Under the pieces are notes generated by a model. The model made no database searches. It saw only the letters and a program-made list of their open reading frames with translations, and was not told the DNA's origin. 28,071 nucleotides of DNA from Spartobacteria bacterium. GTDB lineage: Bacteria; Verrucomicrobiota; Verrucomicrobiia; Chthoniobacterales; UBA10450. Of the stretch, positions 17,775-25,633 are shown piece by piece. Positions within the stretch are counted from its first letter, which is position 1; every line of letters begins with the position of its first letter. The position numbers and the translations under genes were made by a program. The stretch lies in contig JAJPJU010000033.1 of NCBI GenBank assembly GCA_021324035.1, forward strand, positions 1 through 28,071, read 5' to 3'.

Positions 17775-18851
17775 ATGAAACCGTTTCTGTTCCGATTTGT
17801 CGCCATCCTAATCAGTTTCGCGATCGTGGCGTTGATCGCTGAAGTCACGTTGAGATTATTCGCACCCACTCTTGGAATTGCAGTCAACGAAAAGACCCGG
17901 TTCTGCCGCTTCGATCACGAGCTGGGGTGGGCACCTGTTCAAAATATCACTTACCCCAAAAATCATTACCCATATATTTACCATCAGAATCAATTCGGTC
18001 TGCGGGCTTCCGATGATATCCAACTCAAAAGGACATCCGATAGAAAACGAGTTCTTGTGTTGGGTGATTCGTATGTCTGGGGCGTGGGCGCAAATCAAGC
18101 CGAACTCTTCAGCGCTCCGGAGGTTTGCGGGACGAATGAGGAAGTCATTAATTGCGGTGTCTCGGGTTATGGCACGGATCAGGAGTATTTGTTTTATCTT
18201 CGCGAGGGGCAAAAGTTCGATGTTGATGAAGTCGTTTTGGCGTTCACTCTCTACAACGATGTCGAAAACAATCTCAATTCGAAGCAGTACTCCTACCTCA
18301 AGCCTTATTTCACACTGAGTGACGGCCAATTGGTCCTGCATAACGAGCATGTTCGTAACAGTACCGTCGATAATTTCTTCCGGGATTTGAAGGTGGAATC
18401 TCGGGTGTGGAATCTCGCCCATGCTGGCGCTGAAGAACTAATCAAAACGGTTTCGCGGAAACAGCAGAAGCAATTGGGGGCCGAAGTCGTCGTAACTGAT
18501 GCGGACCGCAAGGGGATTCAATTGACTCTTGCCATTTTGAAAAAGTTGAAGGAGGCGGTCGAAGCGCGACATGCCGAGCTGGTTGTAGTGTTCATCCCCT
18601 ACAAGCCGCGAATCGAACAGCACCTTGCCGGAGATCATCCCTTTGCTGCGCTAATTGCAGCCGGCCTGACCGAAATGAGGGTACACTATCGAGAGCCGTA
18701 TCCAGAATTCTTAAAATCTGCGGTCGCTGGGGTGGATCCTTTTAATGTCGGGGATAATCACTTCAACGCCGCTGGCCACTCCTTATTTGCCAAGTTTGTA
18801 ACCGATACGGACCTGGCGCGGGCAGCGACTGATTACTACGCTCATCAATGA
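17775..18851 (+). CDS. SGNH/GDSL-type hydrolase-like protein, N-terminally membrane-anchored
   Basis: The 358-residue protein has an N-terminal membrane helix (about 8-28) and then the GDSY nucleophile block at 97-100 within RVLVLGDSYVWGVGA. A GVSGYGTDQEYLF segment follows, which matches the block II glycine region of SGNH hydrolases, and the C-terminal DNHFNAAGH gives the Asp-x-x-His catalytic pair. SGNH hydrolases remove or transfer acyl groups on sugars, lipids or polymers. Orientation of the single anchor suggests a periplasmic catalytic domain. Similar anchored SGNH proteins often sit beside carbamoyltransferase/SxtJ genes, as here, where the next gene starts 43 bases later. The substrate is unknown. 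Confidence 0.85.
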   Translation: MKPFLFRFVAILISFAIVALIAEVTLRLFAPTLGIAVNEKTRFCRFDHELGWAPVQNITYPKNHYPYIYHQNQFGLRASDDIQLKRTSDRKRVLVLGDSYVWGVGANQAELFSAPEVCGTNEEVINCGVSGYGTDQEYLFYLREGQKFDVDEVVLAFTLYNDVENNLNSKQYSYLKPYFTLSDGQLVLHNEHVRNSTVDNFFRDLKVESRVWNLAHAGAEELIKTVSRKQQKQLGAEVVVTDADRKGIQLTLAILKKLKEAVEARHAELVVVFIPYKPRIEQHLAGDHPFAALIAAGLTEMRVHYREPYPEFLKSAVAGVDPFNVGDNHFNAAGHSLFAKFVTDTDLARAATDYYAHQ

Positions 18852-18894
18852 GAACAGTGCGCGATGAAAGATTATCCGGCAATAGCTCTTGCTC

Positions 18895-20712
18895 GTGAAT
18901 ATTCTCGGTCTGTCCGCTTTTTATCATGACAGCGCGGCGTGCCTTGTTCGAGACGGAGAAATCATCGCGGCGGCTCAGGAGGAACGGTTTACGCGCAAAA
19001 AACACGATGCGAACTTTCCGGAACAGGCGGTGAGATATTGCCTCCAGGAAGGGGGCATCGACGCGAAGCAGCTTGATTATGTGGCGTTTTACGAAAAGCC
19101 GTTCCTGAAATTCGACCGGATTTTGCACACTTATCTCGCGTACGCGCCGGCCGGATTGAGAAGTTTTCTGATGGCGATACCGCTCTGGATTCGAGAACGG
19201 ATTTGGATGAAGGAGCTGATTCAGCGCGAGCTTGGTTGCGATTGCGAAATTTTTTTCCCGGAACATCACGAATCGCACGCCGCATCGGCTTTTTTTCCGT
19301 CGCCGTTCTCGCAGGCGGCGATTCTCACCCTGGACGGAGTGGGGGAATGGACAACGACCAATTACGGTCTGGGCCAGGGGAACCGAATCGAAGGGCTAGC
19401 GGAGTTACGCTTCCCGCATTCGCTTGGACTGCTTTACTCGGCATTCACCTACTTCACCGGCTTCAAAGTCAATTCCGGCGAGTACAAGTTGATGGGACTG
19501 GCGCCTTACGGCCAACCGAAATATCGCGATTTGATTCTCGGCGAGTTAATCGATCTCAAACACGATGGGTCGTTTCGGGTGAACATGAAATATTTCAACT
19601 ACGGCGTCGGCCTTACCATGACCAATGCTGCCTTCAGCCGCTTGTTTAACCGTTTGCCTCGTAAACCAGAATCGAAATTGACCCAGAGCGACATGGACCT
19701 CGCGCGTTCGATTCAAGACATTACCGACGAGATCGTGTTGCGAATGGCGCGGCATGTTCGCAGGGAGACAGGACAATCAAATCTTTGTCTGGCCGGCGGC
19801 GTCGCGCTCAACTGCGTTGCCAATGGACAGATTCTCCGCGAGCGCATTTTCGATCACGTCTGGATTCAACCTGCCGCAGGCGACGCAGGCGGCGCACTTG
19901 GTGCGGCCTTGTTCGCGTGGCATCAAATTCTTGGCAACGCACGCAAAGCCGATGGTATCAACGATTCACAACGCGGCTCCTATCTGGGCCCCGCATATCG
20001 CAACGATGAAATTCGCGCGTATTTGGAGACGCAAAAAATTCCGTTTACCGAACTAAGCGACGAAGAACTTCCTGAAAGGATTGCGGATCTTATCAACGAT
20101 CAAAAAGTGATCGGCTGGTTTTACGGCCGGATGGAATTCGGCCCGCGCGCGCTGGGAGCTCGATCGATTGTCGGAGACGCACGATCGCCGAAGATGCAGG
20201 AAGTGATGAATCTAAAGATTAAGTTCCGGGAAAGTTTTCGACCATTCGCGCCTTCCGTTCTCCGCGAAAAGGCACCGGAGTGGTTCGAATTGGATGAGCA
20301 GAGTCCCTACATGCTGCTGGTCGCGCCGGTTTCACAGAGTCGCCGGCACGAAATTGCAGACCATCAACAAGGTCTAGTCGGACTAAAAAAGCTTTTACTT
20401 ACGCGTTCGGAAATTCCGGCCGTAACCCATGTCGACTATTCGGCACGAGTTCAAACTGTGACTGATCGACATCAGCCAATGTTCTATCGAATGATCAAAA
20501 AGATGGATGAGAAATACGGCTGCCCCGTGATAATCAACACGTCGTTCAATGTTCGCGGCGAGCCTATCGTGGCTACGCCAGATCATGCTTTTACCTGTTT
20601 TATGCGGACCAACATGGATTATTTGCTGCTCGGCAATATCCTGCTGGAAAAGAAAGAACAAAAGCCCCTCGACAGAGATATGGACTGGCTGAGGGAGTTT
20701 GAACTCGATTGA
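18895..20712 (+). CDS. NodU/CmcH-family carbamoyltransferase
   Basis: This 605-residue enzyme belongs to the NodU/CmcH/SxtI/TobZ family, which transfers a carbamoyl group from carbamoyl phosphate, through an adenylated intermediate, to a hydroxyl of an antibiotic, Nod factor or other metabolite. The N-terminal start MNILGLSAFYHDSAACLV is the family hallmark, and I chose the GTG at 18895 because it begins there; a TTG two codons upstream is also open. The metal-binding HHESHAASAFF block is at 124-134, LDGVGEW at 146-152, and the C-terminal domain carries FGPRALGARSI and the FRESFRPFAPSVL segment. Length and motifs suggest a functional enzyme. It is followed three bases later by an SxtJ-like gene and then a DUF5989/SxtK-like gene. 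The acceptor is not predictable. Confidence 0.92.
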   Translation: MNILGLSAFYHDSAACLVRDGEIIAAAQEERFTRKKHDANFPEQAVRYCLQEGGIDAKQLDYVAFYEKPFLKFDRILHTYLAYAPAGLRSFLMAIPLWIRERIWMKELIQRELGCDCEIFFPEHHESHAASAFFPSPFSQAAILTLDGVGEWTTTNYGLGQGNRIEGLAELRFPHSLGLLYSAFTYFTGFKVNSGEYKLMGLAPYGQPKYRDLILGELIDLKHDGSFRVNMKYFNYGVGLTMTNAAFSRLFNRLPRKPESKLTQSDMDLARSIQDITDEIVLRMARHVRRETGQSNLCLAGGVALNCVANGQILRERIFDHVWIQPAAGDAGGALGAALFAWHQILGNARKADGINDSQRGSYLGPAYRNDEIRAYLETQKIPFTELSDEELPERIADLINDQKVIGWFYGRMEFGPRALGARSIVGDARSPKMQEVMNLKIKFRESFRPFAPSVLREKAPEWFELDEQSPYMLLVAPVSQSRRHEIADHQQGLVGLKKLLLTRSEIPAVTHVDYSARVQTVTDRHQPMFYRMIKKMDEKYGCPVIINTSFNVRGEPIVATPDHAFTCFMRTNMDYLLLGNILLEKKEQKPLDRDMDWLREFELD

Positions 20713-20715
20713 ACG

Positions 20716-21135
20716 ATGTCAATCCACGAAGACCTTAAGAAACTAAAGACCGGCGCTTACCATTTGCGAAAGTTCGGGCTCACGGTCGGCGGCGTCTTTG
20801 TTTTGCTTGGCTTTTTGCTTTTGGTTCGGCACAGAGCGGCCTACCCATTCTTTCTTGGCGCCGGCGGCGTCTTGGCGGCATTTGGCGTAATCTGGCCGCG
20901 CGCGTTGAAATACGTTTATATCGCGTGGATGGCTTTGGCCTTCACGCTCGGGTTTGTAATGTCTAACGTGATCCTGGTGCTGTTCTTTTTTCTGGTTGTG
21001 ACGCCGATCGGATTGTTGGCTCGTCTATTTCGAAAGGATTTCCTCGCCCGAACCTGGGACACGCAGGCGGCGAGTTATTGGGTTCCGTGCGGCAGAGAAA
21101 CAAAGATGGCCAAGAGTTATAAACGTCAGTTCTAG
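20716..21135 (+). CDS. SxtJ-like membrane protein
   Basis: The 139-residue protein has a charged N-terminal helix (residues 1-22) and three or four membrane segments: about 22-40 (GLTVGGVFVLLGFLLLV), about 45-60 (YPFFLGAGGVLAAFG), and about 68-100 (VYIAWMALAFTLGFVMSNVILVLFFFLVV, probably two helices). After TPIGLLARLFRKDFL there is a basic C-terminal tail that ends with a KSYKRQF-like cluster. This length, pattern and place directly after a carbamoyltransferase match the SxtJ family named from saxitoxin clusters, where the function is unknown. It lies three bases after the carbamoyltransferase stop. It may tether the enzyme or its product to the membrane, but this is speculation. No signal for saxitoxin itself is present. 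Confidence 0.85.
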   Translation: MSIHEDLKKLKTGAYHLRKFGLTVGGVFVLLGFLLLVRHRAAYPFFLGAGGVLAAFGVIWPRALKYVYIAWMALAFTLGFVMSNVILVLFFFLVVTPIGLLARLFRKDFLARTWDTQAASYWVPCGRETKMAKSYKRQF

Positions 21136-21182
21136 AAAGGACCTTGCCAGGAAATCGGTTTTTCGAATTTCAAAACGGTTTT

Positions 21183-21341
21183 ATGAACAGAATGGCAATC
21201 ATTCGGGAATTTCTTGAGTTCCTGCGCGAGCGCAAGAAATGGTGGATCGCGCCAATCTTGGTTTTTCTGGTGTTGCTTGGTGTGTTGATAGTTTTTGCCA
21301 GCAGCTCGGCGGTGGCTCCGTTTATCTACAGTCTGTTCTAG
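21183..21341 (+). CDS. DUF5989/SxtK-like single-pass miniprotein (52 aa)
   Basis: A tiny protein with a charged N-terminal amphipathic part (FLEFLRERKKWW), one transmembrane helix (about 24-42, IAPILVFLVLLGVLIVFA) and a conserved-looking tail ASSSAVAPFIYSLF. This composition matches DUF5989 proteins, which regularly follow SxtJ-family genes beside NodU-type carbamoyltransferases (the sxtI-sxtJ-sxtK order). Two ATG codons, 21183 and 21192, are possible starts; the first gives MNRMAII. Its gap to the SxtJ-like gene is 47 bases. It is the last gene of the co-directional run and is followed by a minus-strand PAP2 gene. Function is unknown; a regulatory or scaffold partner of the SxtJ-like protein is a guess. 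Confidence 0.82.
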   Translation: MNRMAIIREFLEFLRERKKWWIAPILVFLVLLGVLIVFASSSAVAPFIYSLF

Positions 21342-21420
21342 TAGAGGCTGCGTTACGAACCTGGACGGGCGTGATGGCGTTCGGTCTTTTGGTTGCCTGG
21401 AAGCAAAGCTGAGATTGCAC

Positions 21421-22347
21421 TCACCACGCCATTGAAAACTCCGCGCCTTGCATGTCGCGCTCCACAATTGGTTGCAGCTTGATCCGGTGATGTTCGCGAT
21501 TGAAATGCACCACCGTTTTGCCGACGTAGGTTCCAACGACCGCGCCCGCTAACACGTCGGACGTCCAATGCCGATTGTTGTTGAGGCGCGCGTAACCGAC
21601 CGTCCCGGCCAATCCGTAAGCCACCACCTTCACCCACATTGCGTCGTAATGTTCCGTGATTACGCCCGCTAACGTGAACGCCTCCGTCGTGTGACCGGAC
21701 AAAAACGAATCGTGTCCGCTAAACGGCTGAAAATCGTAGGCACCTTTTCCGTCAGTGGGCCGGGCGCGCCCGACCAGATATTTCGTGGCGTTCACAATAA
21801 TGCCGGGGCCGATCGCGGTTGCCGCGATGCTGTCCAGGGCGGTGGCTTTGGCGCGCTGGTCCTTGAATACCTCGCCCCAAATGTAAAAGCTTCCGACGAT
21901 TCCGATTGCGTATTCGTTTCCAAGCGGCTGCACGTTATCGAAAATGTTGGTCAACGTGTCGGTGCGGGCGTGCCGGATTGCGTGGCCGATATCTTCGTCG
22001 AACACCATCACCGTGCCGATGCCGGCGCTGATGGCGCCGAGCGTGAGCCAATCGCGCGAGTCCCAGTGCCGGGGTGACGTGAACACCTCCCTGGTATCGA
22101 GCAGGACCAGGTACCAGTAGTTTCTTTGGAATAAATCTTCGAGCGGCGAGGTGAATGGGGGAAGCGGATTGGTGGGACTTAATCCAGGTTGTGTCACCGG
22201 CGCATTGCTTGGCGCTTCCGGTGTTGTCACTTCGTGTGTTGGATACGGATCAGCTCCAAACGGATTCGTGATTGCGCTCGCGGTGAGTACAACCGATTCG
22301 AAAAACAAAATGATCAACCCGATTCTTCTGATTCTCGTGCTAGACAC
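21421..22347 (-). CDS. PAP2-family phosphatase, secreted/periplasmic
   Basis: The 308-residue protein shows all three PAP2 acid-phosphatase motifs: K189 to P197 (K-x6-R-P, KYLVGRARP), SGH at 217-219 within FLSGHTTEAF, and R254-x5-H260-x3-D264 in ARLNNNRHWTSD. The first 25 residues form a signal peptide or anchor, and residues 30-68 are a proline/threonine-rich linker. Hydrophobic segments near 100-120, 145-160 and 240-255 are consistent with a membrane-embedded catalytic core. The likely reaction is dephosphorylation of a lipid phosphate or undecaprenyl pyrophosphate. The start is a GTG at 22347. Transcription converges on the DUF5989 gene and diverges from nnrS. It is a common standalone gene; nothing ties it to the neighbours. 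Confidence 0.88.
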   Translation of the reverse strand: MSSTRIRRIGLIILFFESVVLTASAITNPFGADPYPTHEVTTPEAPSNAPVTQPGLSPTNPLPPFTSPLEDLFQRNYWYLVLLDTREVFTSPRHWDSRDWLTLGAISAGIGTVMVFDEDIGHAIRHARTDTLTNIFDNVQPLGNEYAIGIVGSFYIWGEVFKDQRAKATALDSIAATAIGPGIIVNATKYLVGRARPTDGKGAYDFQPFSGHDSFLSGHTTEAFTLAGVITEHYDAMWVKVVAYGLAGTVGYARLNNNRHWTSDVLAGAVVGTYVGKTVVHFNREHHRIKLQPIVERDMQGAEFSMAW

Positions 22348-22665
22348 GTGTCCGACTAAATGGCTTCAAACTTACAATCGAACTTGATAGCCCCGGTGGA
22401 TTGCCAGATCTCGCCGGACTTTCCGTCGGGTCAGGGCAAGGCAACAACCGTGGAAAGTTCACGTCTTCCGAATTTCTTCGACTTGAAGCTGTGCGAAGCC
22501 ATCTCGCACAGTTTCATTTCCTTTGATTGTTACGAAGCGGACTCGTTCGAGTTCATTAAGCTGTCTTCCCCTGTATTTTGCCGCACTGAAGCCGCTTACA
22601 CCTCAGTAATCAAGCGGACTCTGCCACGTCTCGCGCGGACTTTTTCACTGCTAGTTGGTGGCAAT

Positions 22666-22680
22666 TCTGCTGACAGCAGA
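22666..22680. promoter_or_regulatory. Perfect 15-base inverted repeat upstream of nnrS, possible operator
   Basis: The sequence TCTGCTG-A-CAGCAGA is a perfect 7-base palindrome around a single central base, ending 50 bases before the nnrS ATG. A compact symmetric site here could bind a dimeric repressor or activator, for example one that responds to nitric oxide, though it matches no known NsrR, NorR or FNR consensus that I can state. Chance occurrence of such a repeat in 380 bases is uncommon but not negligible. Confidence 0.35.
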
Positions 22681-22686
22681 TCAAGC

Positions 22687-22716
22687 CAGAACTCGTTGCA
22701 AAAATCGCAATTTCTG
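22687..22716. promoter_or_regulatory. Bipartite dyad just before nnrS
   Basis: Two nested half-site pairs are visible: CAGAA with TTCTG as outer arms, and TTGC with GCAA as inner arms around AAAAATC. The interior loop is asymmetric (four bases on the left, one on the right), so it is a weaker dyad than the repeat at 22666-22680. It ends 14 bases before the ATG, where it could form an mRNA hairpin covering the ribosome entry region or serve as a binding site. Confidence 0.25.
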
Positions 22717-22730
22717 CGTCGCTCGCTAGG

Positions 22731-23882
22731 ATGATATCGGTGCGTGTGATCTGCCAGGAGCCGTTCCGGATTTTTTTCCCGGCGGGCACAGTGCTCGGAA
22801 TAATTGGGGTGACGCTGTGGCCAGTATATTATTTAGGCGGAGGAATCGCTTACCCGAACGTCGTGCACGCGCGGTTGATGATCGAAGGATTCATGGCCTC
22901 GTTCATCTTCGGATTTCTGGGCACGGCCGGCCCGCGACTAACTTCTACGCCCGGGTTCACCGCGATGGAACTCGGCGCGATCTTCAGCCTCGATTTGCTC
23001 GCGGCTGGACTTCACATGGGAGGTGCTGACCGTGCCGGCGACCTCTGCTTTCTCATTTGCCTGCTGGTGTTCGCAATGGCCCTGGCGAAATGCTTCCGTG
23101 CCCGCAAAGATGTCCCTCCGCCAAACTTTGTTTTGGTTGCCCTCGGCATCCTGAGCGGAATCATTGGTGCCGCGCTTGCTGCTGTTTGGGAGACGGCGCT
23201 GTATTCGAAAGCTTATCAATTTGGCAGCGCGCTCTTAAACGAATGTTTTGTGCTGCTTCCGATCCTTGGCGTCGCGCCGTTTTTCATTCGTCGGTTACTC
23301 GATTTGCCTGCGCCTAATTCACCGGAGTCGCGAGTGCTCCCGACAGAATGGAAAGGGCGCGCGTTATTTGCGGGAATGATCGGCCTTGCGATCATCGCTT
23401 CATTTTGGATCGACGTGCTCAATCAACCAAAGACCGGCGGCTGGCTTCGAGTTGGCGCGATTGCATTTTATATTTCCAGGCAGCTTCCGTTTCAGGGCCG
23501 CACATTTCTCGCAGACTGTTTGCGGATCGGACTCTTGTTGATCCTGACTGGTTTTGTGGTGATCGCTTTGGCGCCAATGTACCGCATTAACGGGCTGCAC
23601 ATCATTTTTATAACCGGGTTCAATTTGATCGCGTTCACGGTTGCTATCCGCGTAGTTTTCGGTCACAGCGGGAATCTTCCACTGTTACAGAAGCGTCTTT
23701 GGTTTTTTATACTTACAACTGCGTTTCTTTTTCTGGCGATGATCTCGCGTTTCACGGCCGACCTGTCCTCAAAGGTGCGCGTCATGCACCTTCTCGTCGC
23801 GGCGATATGCTGGGCTGTCGGGACGCTGATTTGGCTTGCACGAGTGATTCCAAAGATAACAATGATCGAGCCAGAAACTTGA
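22731..23882 (+). CDS. nnrS: NnrS family membrane protein (nitric oxide response)
   Basis: The 383-residue protein is almost entirely membrane helices (about 10-12). The NnrS signature is seen near residues 44-66: HARLMIEGFMASFIFGFLGTAGPRL, with the conserved histidine and GF...F..GFL.TA.P pattern. A C-terminal MHLLVAAICWAVGTLIWL segment carries another conserved histidine. NnrS proteins are haem- and copper-containing membrane proteins linked to denitrification and to protection from nitric oxide and nitrosative stress. It begins at the ATG at 22731 and ends four bases before the copper nitrite reductase fusion, so the two are cotranscribed and functionally linked. The product of the reductase, nitric oxide, is the stress NnrS responds to. 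Confidence 0.88.
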   Translation: MISVRVICQEPFRIFFPAGTVLGIIGVTLWPVYYLGGGIAYPNVVHARLMIEGFMASFIFGFLGTAGPRLTSTPGFTAMELGAIFSLDLLAAGLHMGGADRAGDLCFLICLLVFAMALAKCFRARKDVPPPNFVLVALGILSGIIGAALAAVWETALYSKAYQFGSALLNECFVLLPILGVAPFFIRRLLDLPAPNSPESRVLPTEWKGRALFAGMIGLAIIASFWIDVLNQPKTGGWLRVGAIAFYISRQLPFQGRTFLADCLRIGLLLILTGFVVIALAPMYRINGLHIIFITGFNLIAFTVAIRVVFGHSGNLPLLQKRLWFFILTTAFLFLAMISRFTADLSSKVRVMHLLVAAICWAVGTLIWLARVIPKITMIEPET

Positions 23883-23886
23883 GCCA

Positions 23887-25470
23887 ATGACTGAGGCCCT
23901 CAGCTCGGATTCGGTTGAAGAAAGGCGCACGTTCGGATGGCTGGTGGTGACGGCCGCTGGAGTGCGCGCCGCGTTCGGAATACTCATGGCGATCGACGCG
24001 TGGTTGAAATGGCGGCCGGCATTTGCTGCGCACTACGTCGGATATTTGCAGAACGCGATGAACGGTCAGCCGCCCTGGCTCGCTGCCTGGTATAATTTTT
24101 GGTTACGAATTGTTATTCAACACACGAGCTTCTTCGTTCTGGCAACACGGTTGATTGAGACGGCGATCGCAATTGGCCTCCTCCTCGGGTTGGCGCGCCG
24201 CATCACCTACATCGCCGGGGCGCTGTTCAGTCTGCTGATTTGGTCAACCGCTGAAGGTTTCGGCGGTCCTTACACATCCGGCGCGACGAATCTCGGTCCG
24301 GCGTTGATGTATGCGCTCGTTTTTGTCGCGATAGCGCTGTTTGAACGCCTTCTGGGCAGCACGCCATATAGCCTCGATTACTACATTGGCCGTCAGTTTC
24401 CGCGCTGGCGATCGATTGCTGAATGGGCGCCTCGCCGCGTGTGGGAACGTCCGCCGCCCACCCTCGACATGGACCATCAATTGGCAGCCCTCGGTGCAAT
24501 TATCGTCGCGGTCGCTCTTGCGTTTGCGTCCCTCGGAAGTGCAACAGCGACGAAAGCCGCGCCGCCCACTCCCCAGAATGCCGAGGCCGCGGTTTCGCCA
24601 TTGAGTATTGCTTCTGGTGCTCCAGTTGCGCACGCAGTCCCCGCCGAGTTGCCGCCGTTGATTAGCAATGGTGACACTGCGGCCGTGACGCTCGTTGCTA
24701 CCGATGCAAAAGTGGAAATCGCCAGCGGTGTTCAGTTCGATGCATGGACGTTCGGCGGCACGGTGCCGGGTCCGTTTCTCCACGTGCGGCAGGGGCAACT
24801 GATCAATGTCACTTTCATTAATAATGGAAACATGACGCACTCGATTGATTTGCATGCCGCGCAGATCGATCCGAGCGTTGCCTACCGCTCGGCCAATCCG
24901 CACGAAAAGGTCGAGTTTTCATTCGTGGCGCAGACGCCGGGTGCATTCATTTATCATTGCGGAACAGCGCCGGTATTGCAGCACATCGGCAACGGGATGT
25001 TTGGCGCAATCATTGTCGATCCCGTCCAGCCTCTGCCGCCCGCCGACGTCAACTACGTCCTGGTCCAAAGCGAGTGGTACACCCAACAGGTTAGCGGCAC
25101 AGAAATGTCAGGCGATTACCAAAAGATGCTGAATATGACTCCGGATGAGGTCGTATTTAATGGTGTTGCGTTTCAGTACAGCCAGCATCCACTCACTGCG
25201 AAAGTCGGACAACGGGTTCGGTTTTATTTTGTTGATGCGGGCCCGAGCCTGTATAGCGCATTTCATATAATCGGCGGAATGTTCGCCGCGGTCTACCCCG
25301 ACGGAGACGCGAACCATGCTCAAACGGGGGTATCCGTTTATACCATCGCGCCTGGGCAAGGCGTTATTTTTGATGCCATCATGCAGCAGCCGGGCAAATA
25401 TCCCATCGTCGATCATAGCATGCGCGACATGATGATCGGCGCCATGGGTGTGCTTAGTGTGTCGCAATAG
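23887..25470 (+). CDS. nirK: DoxX-like membrane domain fused to copper nitrite reductase (NirK/AniA-like)
   Basis: The 527-residue protein has an N-terminal four-helix membrane part (about 15-155, resembling DoxX-like proteins), a further membrane helix at about 199-218, and a C-terminal two-cupredoxin module (about 260-527). All expected copper ligands are visible. Type 1: H318, C358, H366 and M371. Type 2: H323, H357 and H510. The catalytic pair D321 and H460 is also present. NirK reduces nitrite to nitric oxide in the periplasm. The C-to-H spacing in the type 1 loop (CGTAPVLQH) is eight residues, as I recall for Neisseria AniA, rather than the nine of Achromobacter NirK. Fusion to membrane helices should anchor the enzyme and might link it to a quinol or other electron donor. 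Four bases separate it from nnrS. A different multicopper oxidase is possible but unlikely given the ligand set. Confidence 0.85.
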   Translation: MTEALSSDSVEERRTFGWLVVTAAGVRAAFGILMAIDAWLKWRPAFAAHYVGYLQNAMNGQPPWLAAWYNFWLRIVIQHTSFFVLATRLIETAIAIGLLLGLARRITYIAGALFSLLIWSTAEGFGGPYTSGATNLGPALMYALVFVAIALFERLLGSTPYSLDYYIGRQFPRWRSIAEWAPRRVWERPPPTLDMDHQLAALGAIIVAVALAFASLGSATATKAAPPTPQNAEAAVSPLSIASGAPVAHAVPAELPPLISNGDTAAVTLVATDAKVEIASGVQFDAWTFGGTVPGPFLHVRQGQLINVTFINNGNMTHSIDLHAAQIDPSVAYRSANPHEKVEFSFVAQTPGAFIYHCGTAPVLQHIGNGMFGAIIVDPVQPLPPADVNYVLVQSEWYTQQVSGTEMSGDYQKMLNMTPDEVVFNGVAFQYSQHPLTAKVGQRVRFYFVDAGPSLYSAFHIIGGMFAAVYPDGDANHAQTGVSVYTIAPGQGVIFDAIMQQPGKYPIVDHSMRDMMIGAMGVLSVSQ

Positions 25471-25527
25471 GGGGGAGACAACTACTGCGAGTGAACGCTC
25501 CAGAGGTAGGATTGAAGACGGGAACGT

Positions 25528-25547
25528 TACCGGCACCTGTGTCGGTA
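25528..25547. terminator. Strong 20-base hairpin after nirK, possible transcript end
   Basis: A near-perfect palindrome (TACCGGCACCTGTGTCGGTA) pairs as eight bases with one G-T wobble around a four-base loop. It lies 57 bases past the nitrite reductase stop and 86 before the cyclase GTG. No U-tract follows, so it is not a textbook intrinsic terminator; it could stabilise the 3' end or act as an operator. Confidence 0.3.
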
Positions 25548-25633
25548 GAGATCCTCAGATGACTGGCCGAATGGCTCCAGGGGCAGGGGACAAATAAGCT
25601 CGTGAAACGCGAGTTCTTTGCTAAGAAATCTCC

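Larger units (their letters stand above)
22348..22730. other. 383-base intergenic region upstream of nnrS, with dyad symmetries
   Basis: This is the longest stretch without a convincing gene. An open frame (22360-22734, 124 codons) spans it and ends as ATGA overlapping the nnrS start. Its product has no leader or domain, is rich in Ser, Phe and Arg, and does not resemble a family, so I do not call it as a gene. The stretch holds the divergent promoters for PAP2 and nnrS. Two inverted repeats lie close to nnrS and are listed separately. I found no complete FNR/NNR-type palindrome (TTGAT-N4-ATCAA); only isolated half-sites such as TTGAT near 22526. Confidence 0.5.

Noticed and set aside
18895..21341. 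A saxitoxin biosynthesis locus
   Set aside because: Only the carbamoyltransferase, SxtJ-like and SxtK-like genes match; no SxtA-type polyketide-like starter, amidinotransferase or dioxygenase genes are in view, and this trio occurs widely without the toxin.
22348..22730. FNR/NNR box controlling nnrS
   Set aside because: Only isolated TTGAT and ATCAA half-sites occur, not a spaced palindrome.
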